Assembly (NCBI RefSeq): GCF_030253575.1
Contig: NC_080568.1
Span: 9,642,501 to 9,706,500 of the forward strand
Source of the DNA: Rhododendron vialii
Taxonomy: Eukaryota > Streptophyta > Magnoliopsida > Ericales > Ericaceae
Direction of reading: 5' to 3'
DNA length: 64,000 bases
Shown here piece after piece: positions 34,701 through 49,700 of the stretch; the first letter of the stretch is position 1; every line of letters starts with the position of its first letter. The translations under genes and the position numbers were made by a program. Under the pieces are notes generated by a model. It ran no database searches. It was not told the DNA's origin and worked only from the letters and a program-made list of their open reading frames with translations.

Positions 34701-37700
34701 TGTAGCGGTTGTCGTACTTTGACAGGTTGTATAAAAAATTGTGGACTGAGGGTCAGCTTGTTATTTACTTTTGTTAGATGAGCTCATAGGATCTGTAACC
34801 CAAAATTTGTTCAAGTCATTCTTATTCTGTTCCATGCATGTTCTATCAGAAATTGTGACGGACTGTGGGTCAGCTTGTTATTTATATTCTCTAATGTTCT
34901 TTTCGGATTTGTGACCAAAAATATTTTATATGTTGTTCTTATTCTGCTTACTGCATGTTTCAAAACAGAACCAAGCATAATAAGTGTTATTTGTCAGCAC
35001 ATACAATTAGATTTTAGATTTATGAAACTTCTGTTATTCAACCAAAATGCGTGCTTTATGTTTTTCTTTCCTGCTAAAGGATACAATTCCCTACAGCTTT
35101 TCTGTTCAGCATATTTTTCTAATGGCTTTTTCTCATTAAACACAGGTATGGTTACATTATTTGGGAACAGAAAAATCAAACGACTTGTGCCTTTATCATG
35201 AAAAGGATGACATGTTCTCTATTGAACTTGAGGCTTCTGAGAGCAAGGAATTTTTGTTTGTTGCATCTGAAAGTAAAGTTACTAGGTTTGTCTTCTTTTT
35301 TGACATTTCAAAGCCTGCAAAAGGGCTTATGCCTTTGACACCTCGTCTAAATGGTATTGACACATCAGTTAGCCACCGGGGAAATCATTTTTTCATTATC
35401 CGAAGAAGTGATGAATGTTTCAATTCCGAATTACTAGCCTGCCCACTGGACAATATCTCTGCAACCACAGTTCTTCTCCCTCATCGAGAGAGGTACTTAT
35501 GCAATCTCTGCATTTTTACTATTTGGTGCAACTTTATTTTTGTGCTTGTTCTGTAATTAGGTGTATGGTGTAATCTTTAGATTATCGATCTGTAAAGTTG
35601 CCAATCTAGGTAACATTTTTTTGCTAGCAAAGGGCACATGCCGCCCAATAAACAATCTTATATTTATTGTTTCAAATGTGATCTAAATTTGTAGTTATTC
35701 TCAGCGACGCTGCTCTCAGAACATAAGGAGTAGTAAAGCGGATATTATTGTCCAAAACAGTATTAAAAGCAAAATAGAATATTCACCTCTTGCTGTAAAT
35801 AGGTTGCGTACAGAGATGGCAATTCACTCTGAACTGACGGGTACCCGAACCGATGCTTTTCCCCGATCCATAACTGATATTTTCCCCGCGGGTACAGGTT
35901 TGGTGGAGGATATGAGCTAACAGATCTGGTTCAGTTTAGGTATGGTTTGTATGTTACCCAAACCGATCCCCGAACCGAAACCTCAAAATTACGGTTTGTA
36001 TTTTCCCCGCTGGTACGGGTTTGTATGTTACCCGAACTGAAACCTCAAAATTACAAAACTATGCCTATTACGAAACCTCAATATGTATATATTGACGATT
36101 TTTCATTTTAGACAGCCCTTGCAAATTCTATTATTATTGGGTTCCTACCGAAAACTTTCTTACTCTCTTAAGGAGCAACACCTCCTCCTCTCTCCAGTTC
36201 GGTGACTGCATGACTTCGGTCTCCCTCTTCTCTGATCGCCATCAATCCCTCTTTTCTGATTGTGGTCGATCTACCTCTCTCTCTGTTAACTAAGGCCGTT
36301 ACTCTCTGTGTGTGTGTGTTAAGCCGCGCCGCCCCCCCTCCCCGCTTCTGTGTATGTGTAGCATACATATATGCGTGTGCATTTGCCATTTTTTCTACAT
36401 TTTTTATATTTATATGTTGGTGAACCAAATATTTGTGATTCTCTTTTGTGATCCAACAAAACAACCAAACCGAGCCTTGTATCCCAATCAATTGGGGTGG
36501 GCTACATGAATTTTGTTTTTCTATTAGACTCTGTCTAGGGCTACCTGTTCACTTAGATTTAGTAAGCCCAAGTCCTTCCTTATCACGGCATCCAAAGTCA
36601 GTTTAGGTCTTCCTCTTCCCCTAGCTCGACTATCCAATACTATTATGTTTGTGATATCAGTGTTTATGGCCAAATCCTTTAGGGAATATGGAATTGCAGT
36701 TCTGTACAAATAAAATTGTTGAGCCTACCTAAGCAGCAATTTTTGTCATTTTGTTTTGGAAGATGCAAAGGATCACATTTGTTGTTGAATGGGTTGTTTT
36801 TATTGTTTTAGGATGACATCCGGTTACCCATTCGGTTCGGGGACTATGGGTTATGGGTCATTTTTCCTCCCTGTTCAGGTATCGGGGCAGATTCAGGTAG
36901 AGTTGTGGTTTTCAAGTATCGGGTACGATATGCCAATATTCGCCATGTTCTCGTTCCTAGTTGTGTATGATAGTTTGTGTTTTGTTTTGTGTTTCTTGTA
37001 GTTAGGTGATATCTAAGAAGCATGGACACATATACCATCCTCACGTTTCCATGTTCAACACGTGTCAATCATGGACACGACACGACATTCTCTGAACGCG
37101 TATTGGACATGCCTAAATACTTGTCCAATGTTTTTATTATATTTCTTTTGCTTGGACACATTGTGGATACTCTAGGACATGTTGGCAATACTCTAGGAAC
37201 ATCCTAAGGACACTTTAAAATGTCTCCGACGTTTATATGAAACCATAACATACCTCTATAATACAAATACACTTTACATTTGATGTGTCTGTGACCTAAT
37301 TTTTGGAGAAATGATGTGTCCCGTGTTGTGCTGTGCTGTGTTGTGTCATGTCTGTATCCTATATCCATGTCCGTCCTTAGGGTGATCTCGTTGTTGTGGA
37401 TTTGGGGTGGGGGTAAAGCCTGGTAACAAGGATTGGGGCAATAAGAACAATGTTAGTTTCGCGTTGGTGGTTTGTGTGCTAGTGCAGTTTAAGACGTTTT
37501 TTAAGGCAGAAACTCAAATCCAAAGTGAAACACGAAATATATTGACCTTTCTGTTTACATCGGAAGTAGATTATACGTCTTGTGTACCCTCTACCCATCA
37601 CTGTCAAGGGTACATGAGGTCTTGGTAGGATTTATCTCCTTTGTGGGTCTCTTTGTCTACTTTGGCTGCATGTTGGTTATCACTATGCCGTATTATCAAT

Positions 37701-40700
37701 AAAATCTTGGCTCGTCTCAAGTTGATGTAATTTCTTGAACTTAGGTTCAAATCCAATGCTGTTAGGGTGGGAGACAAAATATGTATGATCATTGTGGGAG
37801 GCCTCTTTCATTATGTTGTCCCCTTCTTTTAATTAATTAACTTGTATCAGCGGTTGGATGAATTGGAAATTTGAATCTTACTCAAATGAAATTAATAAGA
37901 ACTGACAGTGTCGGATACATAGCATAAATTTGATATTGGTGAAATTAAAGATAATATAGCTAATGTTATCATTGCTATGGATTCATTCCTAGGGCAACTG
38001 CTTTCTGTGAGTTGATTCGCAGTTCTGCACTCATGCACGATGACAACTCTCAACAACCTGCCCACTATTGGTGTGGCCTATTATGAATTTGCACTACTTG
38101 GAGAATATGAGCCCCAGGAAAATGCACTTATTTTCAGAATAGAAATCATATACTTTGGCAAGGCTAAAAATGACAACGTGAGAACTGGATAAAAGGAACA
38201 AGAGTGTCCAATGTGTGCGTGCATTGCTCTCAGTGGTCAGTAGTCTTGCTGTAAGTTTTTAGTACAAGCTTCTGTAGATGTGACTGTTCCATTATTATGA
38301 CAAAGGAGACTTGATAGATGTAACATCTATTATCCTCCGTCATCATATGGTGGTTATACGATGACTCAAGACCATTGGAGGTGGAGGAGAGAGCTTAGGG
38401 CTTCCTTAGAGAGAGAGGGGGATGGGAGTGCAGAGTAGATGAGTTATGTATGCCTTCAATGTGTATTGAATGCGGCTAGGGTTGTTGCGGTCGGCGGGGA
38501 TCGTTCTCCGGTGTTGGTGGTTGCTGTCGGCAGAGGGTAGAGCGGCTTGGGTTTTAGGTTTTCGGTTTGGGCTGGTTGCCCCTTTATGTATGGGTGTTTC
38601 TTGGGCTTGGCCTATTAAATGTGGGCTTGTACCAAAAAGGTGTGGGCTAGCCCCGACGAGTGTTCCCTTGGTTGGTTTCTTGCTAACCTCGGGTTTGGGT
38701 CTCGGATTATTCTTAGCTTTGTGACTAATGGGTCTCGGGTTAGGGATATGAATATATGATGCCATCATTTCTTGTTCCTGTTAATCTTTGTAACAATTTC
38801 AAAGATTCAACAACAACAACAACAGTACCCATGTAGTCCCCAATCATTGGGGCTATGGGCGGGGGAGGATTGGAGACAGACCTAACCTTTGACAATATGC
38901 ACAAAGTGGCTGCTCTCAAAATACCACTGAAACAGTGGCCCCCCTATACCTGTTTTGTTGCAGAACCATACCCTCAAATCGAAGCCGAATGGCATCAGAG
39001 AGGGCAGGCCTAGGGACCCAATTCAATTTATGTGCACATTACCATGCTTCCTTCGTTATAGTCCAGAGCATTGGTATGCACATTTAACAATTTCAGAGAT
39101 TAGTAAAAAAAATTGCCTTTCAAAAAAAAAGTGTATTGAATGCTTGTCTTCAATGAGAGTTAACTCATGTTTACATATTAGCTTAAGATCCTTGGAGGAG
39201 AAGGAAGCGTGCCTCTCCTCATTAATGCATAACAGAATACTGATTTCTCTTTTAGTGTTATGATAATAACTAAAGTTCTGTATCATGCGACCAATAGAGA
39301 CAGTTGGGTGATATATGGAGGCCTGTATCACGGCCAGGTGGTAGGTATGATACAGGCTCCTGTGTGTCATCTTGTTAGTCGGGATGCTGTAGAGATCTTC
39401 AGACGTCGGATGATGTTGGCGAGCCACTCTCTCTCTCTATGGCTGGTCAAGCTAGAGTTCGCCTTGTGAAGGCCAGCCTTTGGGAGGCAAGCGATGTACT
39501 CCCTCCGTCCCACTTTAAATGTACCCTATGGGAATTCGTGCATTTTCAAACCCCCAAAAAATATATTTCCGTATACTATTTTTTTATTCTTTTACACCAA
39601 ATTAAAGTACTCATTGAATATTTTAATTTGGTGTAAAAAATAAAAAGAAATAATATATGGAAATATATATTTTTGGGTTTGAAAATGCACGGATTTTCGT
39701 AAGGGACATTTAAAGTGGGACAGAGGGAGTATATCTTTAGTGAGCTTACCTCTTTAGGTGGTATGTGAGCCATGGGGTTCAATAGGTGGTAGTCAAGGTG
39801 GCCGCCTTAATAGTGGAGGGATGGAGGATCCTCCCATGGCCTGGCGGAAGACCTCCATATACCCGCAATTCGAAAAAAAATGCTGCTGGCTGATTGTCAT
39901 GATGGTTTAGTGATGGGATTATTTTTGTAACTTCCGCTTTTAGGTTTTTAAGGGTCTACAAATTAACTTGAGTGGTGTCATTTGAGATGGTCAAGATATG
40001 AGAAACTTGTGCGGTTGTTTTGGGCTGCGGCCTTGTACATCTCCCCTCCCCTCCTCTGCTCTTCTTGTGGACTCAACCCGCTAGATGTTGTGGGCTTTTT
40101 CTCCCCATTCTTTCTTCTCTATTCTCTTTGTGGTTTCAAGGTCCTGAGTGACTCTAGGGTTTCTCCCCTTTCTTGTCTCTTTCTATCCGTCAACCTTCTA
40201 AGTTCTATCCTATATATTCAGAATAGATCTATTTTAATGTAATTAAAACGCTGCAGTTTATTTTATTTTTTAGGAGTTTTCAGATACATCACATATGGCT
40301 CAAGCAATTTCACAGTACCTGATTCTTCTTGACCTTGGACCCAATTGAGTATATTATATGGGGCGCCTGGTTGATCAACCTTCTCTCTTTCGGTTCTACT
40401 TAGGAATGATACGACTTCTATGTTGACATTACATCATTATGATGCATGACTACATTATGCACCAATATCCAATACATTATGGTTTATCAGATGGTGATTT
40501 TGACAGCTTCTACAGGGATAATGATCACATGATGTGCTGCTGTTCTTGATTCGTAGTAAGGCCAACCGTTCTACATGCATTATGTAGTGATAAATGTATC
40601 TGTTGAAACAGCATATGTGTGTGATGGTTGTTTTTATTATTGCATCCCTAGAGTTTATTCATCTTTCCTGTCTTCGTAGTTGAAGGTACTAATATTATGT

Positions 40701-43700
40701 TCACTATTCCATTGACTCTGTTGTGATGGGATTACAGATCCAAAGACCTTAACTTGTTTTATTTTTTTTCCAGTGTAAAGATTCAGAACGTTCAACTTTT
40801 TACTGATCATCTTGTTGTGTACGAGCGTGAAATGGGTCTTCCAAGAATAACTGTTTTTGACCTTCCACCTGCTGGAGAACCACTTGAAAGGTTTCAAGGT
40901 GGTCGGCATGTTGATTTTATTGATCCTGTATATTCAGTGGATCCTTCAGAATCCCAATTTTCTTCCAGCATTTTACGATTTTCATATGGCTCATTGAGGA
41001 CACCGTGGTCTGTTTATGACTATGATATGAACAGTGGGATTTCAGTCCTGAAGAAGATTGAAACAGTAAGTTAAATGTGAAGTTACAATCTTAATTCTGA
41101 ATGCTGCTCTCTTCCCGTCATTAGTGAATATACTTTGTATTGACCACACCCACACACCCCTTCCCTTCCTATTCTCTTGATTGCCAATCTTCTCGGTGCA
41201 TCCCTCCTTTTTCAACAAAAAATAGGGAACTTACAAGAAAACCATAATTTTGCAGTGTGGTTTGTGGTTGTGCAGCCAAACTATTTTGAATACTGGTCGG
41301 TAAAGACCCACCCTCATTTTTTCTACTCGCAGTGAACTATTCTGCCAAGTAACTATGAACTGATACCAAACTTTTTCTTGTGCTAAGTACATAAATATCA
41401 TTCAGAACAACCAGGGGTGCAACCTGCAAGATTTGTACAGACCAAAGTCAAATATAAGAACAAAAGATTTCTGTTCAAAGTTCTATTCTTTTATGGGAAG
41501 AGGCGAACAGAAATAACCATTGTTCCTGCATTGCCTGCCTTCAAAAGCTTGTTATTGTTATTCTGTTTGAAAGTAGTATTTCCCATTAGAAGCAAGGCTT
41601 TTTCTAATATTTGTACATGGGAGACTAAAAGTGGTCCTAATCTATAGAATATGTCTTCTATTTAGCCAAAAATCCCTCATATTTACATTTTTTGAGCTCA
41701 AGAACAAGCACCTTTTGCAATCAAACATAAGGACAAATGTGTTGCATGATTACTAAAATACACTTTTTGCAAAACTAGTGAAAGTTTACTAATAACTAAA
41801 AGTTAGTGAAAGTGCCTAAAACCCTAGAGTATTCTATGAAAGTACGTAAATCCTAGGGTACCTTATGATAGTACCTAAAATCCTAGGGTATCCTATGAAA
41901 GTGCCTAAAACCCTAAATCCTATGCAAGTGCCTAAACTACTAAAACCTTGTAACAGGGTGCCTAAACCCTAGGGTACCCTACCCTAGAGTACCCTACGTC
42001 CCTACCCTACCCTAGGGTAGGGTAGTTTTTCCGTGAAAATATATTTTGTCCTTATGGCTCAACAACTCAAAAAGTTGAAGGATCTCCACTAAAAACTATT
42101 TTGGTGGCGTTCTTCCTCTAAATGAAAACTATTTTATTGTACTTATGGCTAAGTTTCCCTTTGTACATTGCCAAAATTATTTTTGTGGGATTCATGAGTT
42201 TACTGTTTGTAGTTATTTTAAGGCATGTTCAGATTATTGTTACCCCATAATGTTGTCTCTCGAGTAATTACTTAGAAAAGAAACAATCTATCGACATAAT
42301 TAATTACTTTTTATCAATTGATAAGTGTATCTTCTCTTCAGAATGTCAAAGCAAATTTCCTTAGACTTTTTAGACAGTGTTGGATTTGGGGGAAGTTTTT
42401 TTTACGTATTTATATACTTTTTTTTAAAGGAAAAAACCAGTATTAAAATACATACATCAGAAAAAGTAATTCATTTTGTTTGGAATTGAATACTATTTCA
42501 TCTTTATTTAGTTTTTCTGAATCTCTGATGAAGGGAAGGCCTTGTTTGTTATTTTTCTCTTTTTTTTGCGGATCAAGAAATGACATTTTTGCTATCACTT
42601 GAATTTTCTTCTAATCTATACGTATGGCCTAGTAACTAGTGTTTGCCTAATGTTTTACTCAGGTGTTGGGAGGTTTTGATGCCTTGAACTATGTAACTGA
42701 AAGACAATGGGCCACTGCTCCAGATGGTACTCAAATCCCTATATCAGTTGTTTATCAAAAAAATCTCGTGAAGCTTGATGGGTCTGATCCATTACTACTT
42801 TATGGTTATGGTTCCTATGAGGTAATTCCTGATTTATTGTTCAATTTACTGTAACGTATTCATGTTGGATTTCTGTTATGTTAGTTGAGAGTGAACATTG
42901 GAGAAAGGGAAACAATATGTTTTAGCGGAAAGTCTAAAGAAACCGACGGGGCACACTGACAGGAGCCACCGACAGGCACGTGTGCCCCGTTGGTATGTGT
43001 AGCAGCGTCCATTTTCTTATCACCTAAACATATTTTTGTCCATTTTTCTCTAGAAGGTTCTGGTTATGCTTAATGGGTCCCAATGTCCCATTTTGGTGTA
43101 GAAGTTCTGCAATCTCGTGTTGGATTCACCTAATGGCTTGAACCTGTTTACAAACATGATGGTTGCTTTCTTCCCAGTTTCGATTAATAGCTTTGTTATT
43201 GGCTCCAGTGAAATATTACACAAATTTTGAACATTTCAAGTCTCTTCCAATTTTTCCTAACACTGAAAATTGGTCTGTCGATTATCCTATTACATACCAA
43301 ACGATTTAGTTTATGCCATTGATCGGGCTTAAAGAATTTGTCACAATCATTAAAGCAAGTGCTACTGTCCAGTGAGCTATTATAGTTAAATTAGTCTGTC
43401 ATGTCATTTCGATTATCCATAAATTACTGCATATCAAGCTGTGAGGAAGGCTTGGTCCATGATTCATTGCAAAAGTGAATGGCTTGTTTTCGATCATCCA
43501 TAATTTTGATTTCCAAACTTTCAATCTAACTTTACTTGTTATGTGAATGGCTTGTTTTCAACAGTATTGTCTGGATCCCAGTTTCAAGGGATCAAGATTG
43601 TCTTTGTTGGACCGGGGTTTTATTTATGCAATTGCCCACATTCGAGGGGGTGGTGAAATGGGGAGGCAGTGGTATGAAAATGGAAAATTGTCAAAGAAGA

Positions 43701-46700
43701 ATAATACTTTCACAGATTTTATAGCATGTGCAGAATATCTGATAGAGAAGAAATACTGTACAAAAGAAAAACTCTGCATCGAAGGAAGGAGTGCAGGGGG
43801 GTTGCTTATTGGAGCTGTTCTTAATATGCGGCCAGATTTATTCAAAGCTGCTGTAGCTGGAGTACCATTTGTAGATGTTCTGACAACAATGCTTGATCCA
43901 ACTATTCCCCTTACGACATCGGAGTGGGAGGTCAGCTCTTTCCATTTTTCAGAAAATCAACATTTTAACTTTACTTTCCTTTGAAAAAGGTTAATTGCTT
44001 TACATCTACTTGAAGTCTGGCCTTCATTTCGGAAGATTTTTTGTTGATGATTGTGGGTACATGGTACCAAGCCCTAAGTACAGAAGGAAACCAGGTGACC
44101 TCAGGAGCGAAGGTTGTCGCAGCCGGAGGACAGCCTAGAGGTGGCTGAAGGACGACCCACTCCTGAGGTCCGTGGCTGAAGGACAACCCACTCCTGAGGT
44201 CGGCGGCTAAAGGACAACCCACTCCTGAGGTCGGCGGCTCATACTTGGGTTGGAGGCAGGGCCCAAGTCACTCAGGACTGAAGGAGGATCGCCAATCGTG
44301 GAATGGAGGCTTGAACTCAAAGGATCGTTTAAAGGTCTGAACGCTCTCAGGACTTAGAGAGGCAGATTTGCTGGCCAAAGGCGCCACCTTCCTCAAGATT
44401 CGTATCATACCTACCCACAGAGAAGTCAGTCCTCACCTACCACCTGACACCCATGCGGCCCCCGAGGTCACATGATACGAAGCCTCAGATATCACTGTCC
44501 TCTGATCAGGAGATCCTCATGCTTGGGGCATAGCCTCGCATGGCTGCTACCTACCTTCTGTCTAACCCCCTAAGGGCCTTCAACGTGACCCTTGCCAGCA
44601 AGCTTCAGCCCCCAATAACCTTTTACCTATAATACTTATCCATCATAGGCCTAGTCCCTCAAGCCATAGGCATTGACCCTTGGCGGGGACCATTAGGAGG
44701 TTGCCTCATGTCCTTTGGCCAAGCGTCCTTCAGGGGAATATTCCCCCTATGTTAGGGCACTTGTCTTACCATAAGTGGTTGTTCATATCTCACCTAACCT
44801 TACCCTTAAGCATTCATACGAATCTCTTGGTATCTCCCTACTAGCACTCCCTCTCTAGGATCTGCCTTGGGTTTTCTCCTTCTCCATCTTCGGCAACCTG
44901 AGCCTTCGGTATCTCGTTGATTGTCACGGATCCCCTTCTGGGCTCTCATAGCCCATCGGTTTAGCTCACAATGATAAAAGAACAAAACAAGAAGAGTTAA
45001 TTTCTACATCTTCTTCTTTCTTACAGTATCGTTCACTTTCTCCCTAGGAAAACTTTAAGGAAATAAACAGCGAGTTGATTTGGGATCACGCTAATTCTAC
45101 TCTTGGAATGGAGGTGTACCACGTATCGGGACATAACTCCTAAGATGTAAACCACTAGGGTGGTATCAATATCTTCTAGTAACAGTTCTCTAATGTGAAA
45201 CTTTTTGTTCTTGTAGGAATGGGGCGATCCTCGCAAAGAAGAGCTCTACTTCTACATGAAGTCCTATTCCCCTGTTGACAATGTGAGTTTTAAATGGCAC
45301 CATCTTTGTTGCTGTTCATTTATGTACTTATTTTGCTGCTCCCAGCGTATTCAAGTTCCCCGTAAACCAGCAGGACTACGGCGATGAACACTTGGCAACA
45401 TGTGTATTGACTGACTTTATAGTTTGGTGTTTTTATTTTTGTTTTTTGGGGAATGATTGTTACTCTGCTTTGTAAATTCTAAAACCTTATGATTGATTGT
45501 TGCCTTTTAGGTTAAGCCACAAAAATATCCTGCCATTCTTGTGACAGCTGGTTTACATGGTAAGTTGAAGGTTCAAAAACTTCAATGACTGTCAGTTTCT
45601 CTGTTATTTGTGCATCTAAGTCATCCCTATAACATACTTAGGTAGTTAGGTGGTAGATTTTGAAGAAGTGCTCCATTTGCCCTGACTATTGATGAGATGC
45701 TGTTACTCATATGTGCAATTGGATCCTAGCTAATTTATTACAACTAATTTTGATCTGAACAGACATCTTATCAAAAGCATTGGGACCTCTTATCTCTTTT
45801 ATGAAATACTTAGTTGTCCTCGTAGGTACATGTCAAGTATTCTAATTTTGTCTGAGTGCAACGTCTGTGCACACCCCCTCGGAAAGGCATCTCAACAAAA
45901 TGATCAGCCAGAGGGGCAAAATTGCTTGAACGGATTGAACGGACCAAAACTATGGATACCCCCATGGCTAGATGTATCACCTCACAGTGATGATCATACT
46001 TGTACTGAGTCACCACTTGGTTTTTAGGAACCAAGAAACCGGGTAGAGATTCTAGATTTGGAAGCCAAGGGTACGGTGAGGGGAAGGTGTTAATCACCCC
46101 TCCCCTCCCAGCTATAAATGTTGGCCCATAATCATTCAACATAAAGTTAATTATTTTCTATCTGATTCCGCACACAAAACCTTCTTATTTAAGCCATTAA
46201 CAATTAATGGGTGATTCGAACAGAAAGTAAACCACATGGGAAAAGGGAATGGGACGCCATGCAAGAAATAACACAAAACAGCAGAAAACAAATTTGTCCC
46301 AACAAATGGATCTGCTGGCCGCAGAATAGGTCTGTCGGCCATCAGATCCCACTGGTTTGATTTAGCGGCCGATCAATCGAAGTCATGGCCGGTGTTCTTC
46401 CTCACTCCAGAAATAAACTTTTATAGAAGCTTAGAAAACAGCGTTAGGAATTTGAAATACCGAAAATACAACGAACCAAAGGCCAATTGGCCTCACCACC
46501 TTGATCCCTCAATAACTTGATTGCTCGGATTGAGGGCTTTTGTAGAGGGTGTATGAGAGTAAGGTTTTGCAGAGTATGGAGGTAGGAGATGGATTTTGCT
46601 GCTGGAATTTGGTTGTGGAAGTTGTATGTAACGTATAAAACCCTAGGAATAAACCCCTTTATATAGGGCACAAAATCCAACCACGGCCGTAGGATTTGCA

Positions 46701-49700
46701 GCATTAGATATGGAAATTTTGGTCATCGAAGTTGATTTCGTGCACACAAAGTTAATTTGGCTGTGCATAGAGTTAAGGTTTGGATCAAACACTGATAGAA
46801 CGTTCCAGAATTCCAGGGAAATCGATCTGGCGGCCAGCAGAAAGAAGTGTCAGCCAAGGGATTGAACTCGCGGGTGAGTAATGGTTCTCTCTGGGAGATT
46901 TGGACTGAGAAGATTCCTCTTGGGAAAGATTGAAGTGGCGGCCAGCACAATGATTTGGCGGCCAGTAGATCAATTTTACTTGGAAATTGGATAATTGGCT
47001 ATTTAGGCTTTTTTACTCTGGATTTGGCTTTCTAAAGGACAACAAAGACCTACAAAGCTCTTCAGGCTTGCGTGAATTCAACCACAACAATTACACAACC
47101 TGCTCATCATCGGGACGGTCCCCAAAGTGGGACCCGAAATAACTATCGAGCCAAATTGGGGTGTCTACAACGTGTTGTGCCGTCAGAAGCACCAACTTGG
47201 AGCCATATTTTTTGCTTGAAGTTGGCTTCTGAATTTTTTATACTTGTAGGATGTGGAATGATGGGGTCAGTGTTGTATAGAAAAGTCACAAACCCATCTA
47301 GGATTCTGTTAGTTATTTACCCCAGTCACTTTTGTAGTTTCCCCTTTTTAATGTATCATCCTCCCGTATTATTGGCGTTATTACTTATGAGCACCTTTCA
47401 ATTTATGAAATTTGGTTGGGAAAACATTGTTCATTGATTTTTTTGGATTCCTAGTTGGCTTTCTCAAGCCACCTAGCAAGCAACTAGTTGCACGTTTATT
47501 GTCAACCTAGGCCATTGAAACATCTGTATATTCAATTCAATTCAGACAATGTAATCTCAGAAGTGAACTAGGACTCATGCTGATCCTCCTATGGCTCACT
47601 TTTGATGGCAGACATCTTTGTTGCTGAAGGGTGGGATTTCAGATCTCCATGATTCCTGCATTTGGTATGGATTACAATATAAAAATGATTCCTGATGACT
47701 CGGAATCCCATTCCCAACCTGATTCCCACCCTCCCTCATAGGAATCCTCGATTCTACGCTCAATTCATACCCAAAAAGAAATATCAAAAACATCCAAATG
47801 TGATTACTCAGGCATTAGATAGTTGATTCCTAGTAATCTGATTTTCATTGTCACTTAAGATATGCTATCCAAACATAGCCTACGTGACTTACATTGAGGA
47901 TGATTAGACGACTGACATTTTCTTCTATTGTCTGTTTCAAGATTTTCTTCTAATAGTATCTGATCTGTTGTCACAGATCCCCGTGTTATGTATTCAGAAC
48001 CTGCTAAGTTTGTGGCAAAGTTGAGAGCTATGAAGACTGATGACAATTTACTGTTGTTCAAATGTGAACAAGGTGCAGGACACTTTTCAAAGTCAGGAAG
48101 GTAATATTCTAGCTACAGATAATCTAATTTGTGATTAAGGTTATTCCCTCTTCTATTAAGAGTACACCAATTACACGCAGAAGGTAAGTTTGTACCTTTC
48201 ATGAATGAATAGAATAGTTTTTGTAGACTGAATTTTTAATGAATAGGAGTGAGCACTTATTGGATTGGTCCGGTTTTGTGATAAACCTAGAACCAAACCA
48301 ACTCTTACTGATTGAAGATTTTGAAAACCAAACCAATCCACAAAACGAGTAGAACCCAACCAATCCAAACCATTAGACGAAAGCATTTGAAGCAAAAAAG
48401 TAAAGGAATGTTTAAGTTGTTTTTAAGAAGACTATTTGCAATTCTAGCTGAGTGAAATGCATCACTATCTAGTCAGTTTTGTCCTTTCGTTTTCTCTCCC
48501 TCTAGTTAGATGGGCTGGAAACATTAGGTTGCTAAATCCCACTCTATGTAGCCGTTTGGCATTCTCTAAATTTTATTTCTTTCTCTTTCTCTTTCTTTTC
48601 TTTCTTTTTCTCCGGGAGTATGCCTCTTGTAAGCTGTATATTCGGTTAGCCTCTTTTAATTTCAAGCTGATTTACCCCAAAAAAGAAGGCTATTTGTGCG
48701 GGTTTTATCAAATGAAGATGAAGTAAACAAAGAGACCAATTTATAGTCATGAACTTGTGCATTGCAATTTGAATACAGGTGTTAATGATGATTTTTCTTT
48801 GGTTTCCATTATGATACATGAACAAATGTTAGAGCATCCGTAGTGGAATAATCAAAGCCAAAAAGTTGCTAAGGTTAGCAATGTTTGCTCAAAAAAGTTC
48901 CCACATTGGAATAACCAAACTTTGCAAGCTCTTAGCAACTCATTAAATTTTGGCATTTGAATTTACCAAAACTAGCAACCTTTTGCCAATAATCAAATTT
49001 AGTGGTCCCCACATTTTTTCAAGCATGTACACCCATCATTACACAAAAACCTTCTCTGCCTTCCATTCTCTCACTCTCTCTCCCTTTCTTTTTCAACTAT
49101 GTTTCTAAGAAAATTATTTTAAAAAATAGTTTTTATTTTTTTGCAAAAACAATTTTTGTTTTTTAAATTTTTTTTAAAACTATTTTTTTTAAAAAAATTG
49201 TGTTATTAAAAAAGAGTTTTTTTTTTAAAACTGTTTTTTTAAAATTGTTTTGATTTTAAGTTTTTTATTCGAAAACTATTTTTTTTAAATAAAAGTTTTC
49301 AAAAACTATTTTCTATTTTTAATAACCTACTTTTATTAGTTTGAAAACTATTTAAAAAAACTGTTTTCTATGTTCACAATTTTTAAATTTTTACTGTTTG
49401 AAATGGTGATGTGGCAAGTGTTAGTTATTCAATTTTGATTATGCCATTATGAACATCTACATTGCTAACCTTAACAACCCCTTAAATGGATAACCAAAAG
49501 ATGATGTGACAACTTTTGATTATCCACTTTTGGTTATTCCACTACGGATGCTCTTAGAAGGCATAAATGGCTGTCTGCTAAAATGGTCAACTAATTCAAA
49601 ATTATTGTACTTTGCCCATTTTTACCCACTTCTGGATGGACAGTTGCAGTTGCTTGGATGAAAACCTTATTATGTTGAACTTTTGTTATTGAGTTTTATG

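Noticed and set aside
41810..42030. Interstitial telomere repeat
   Set aside because: CCCTAAA-like words occur but are not arrayed; the period is about 30 bp.
44050..45000. Complete solo LTR in intron 7
   Set aside because: The start TGTGGGTACATGG is LTR-like and composition shifts, but no matching CA end with a target duplication could be found.
45810..46142. 110-codon minus-strand frame
   Set aside because: It lies in the family A solo LTR and its flank inside an oligopeptidase intron.
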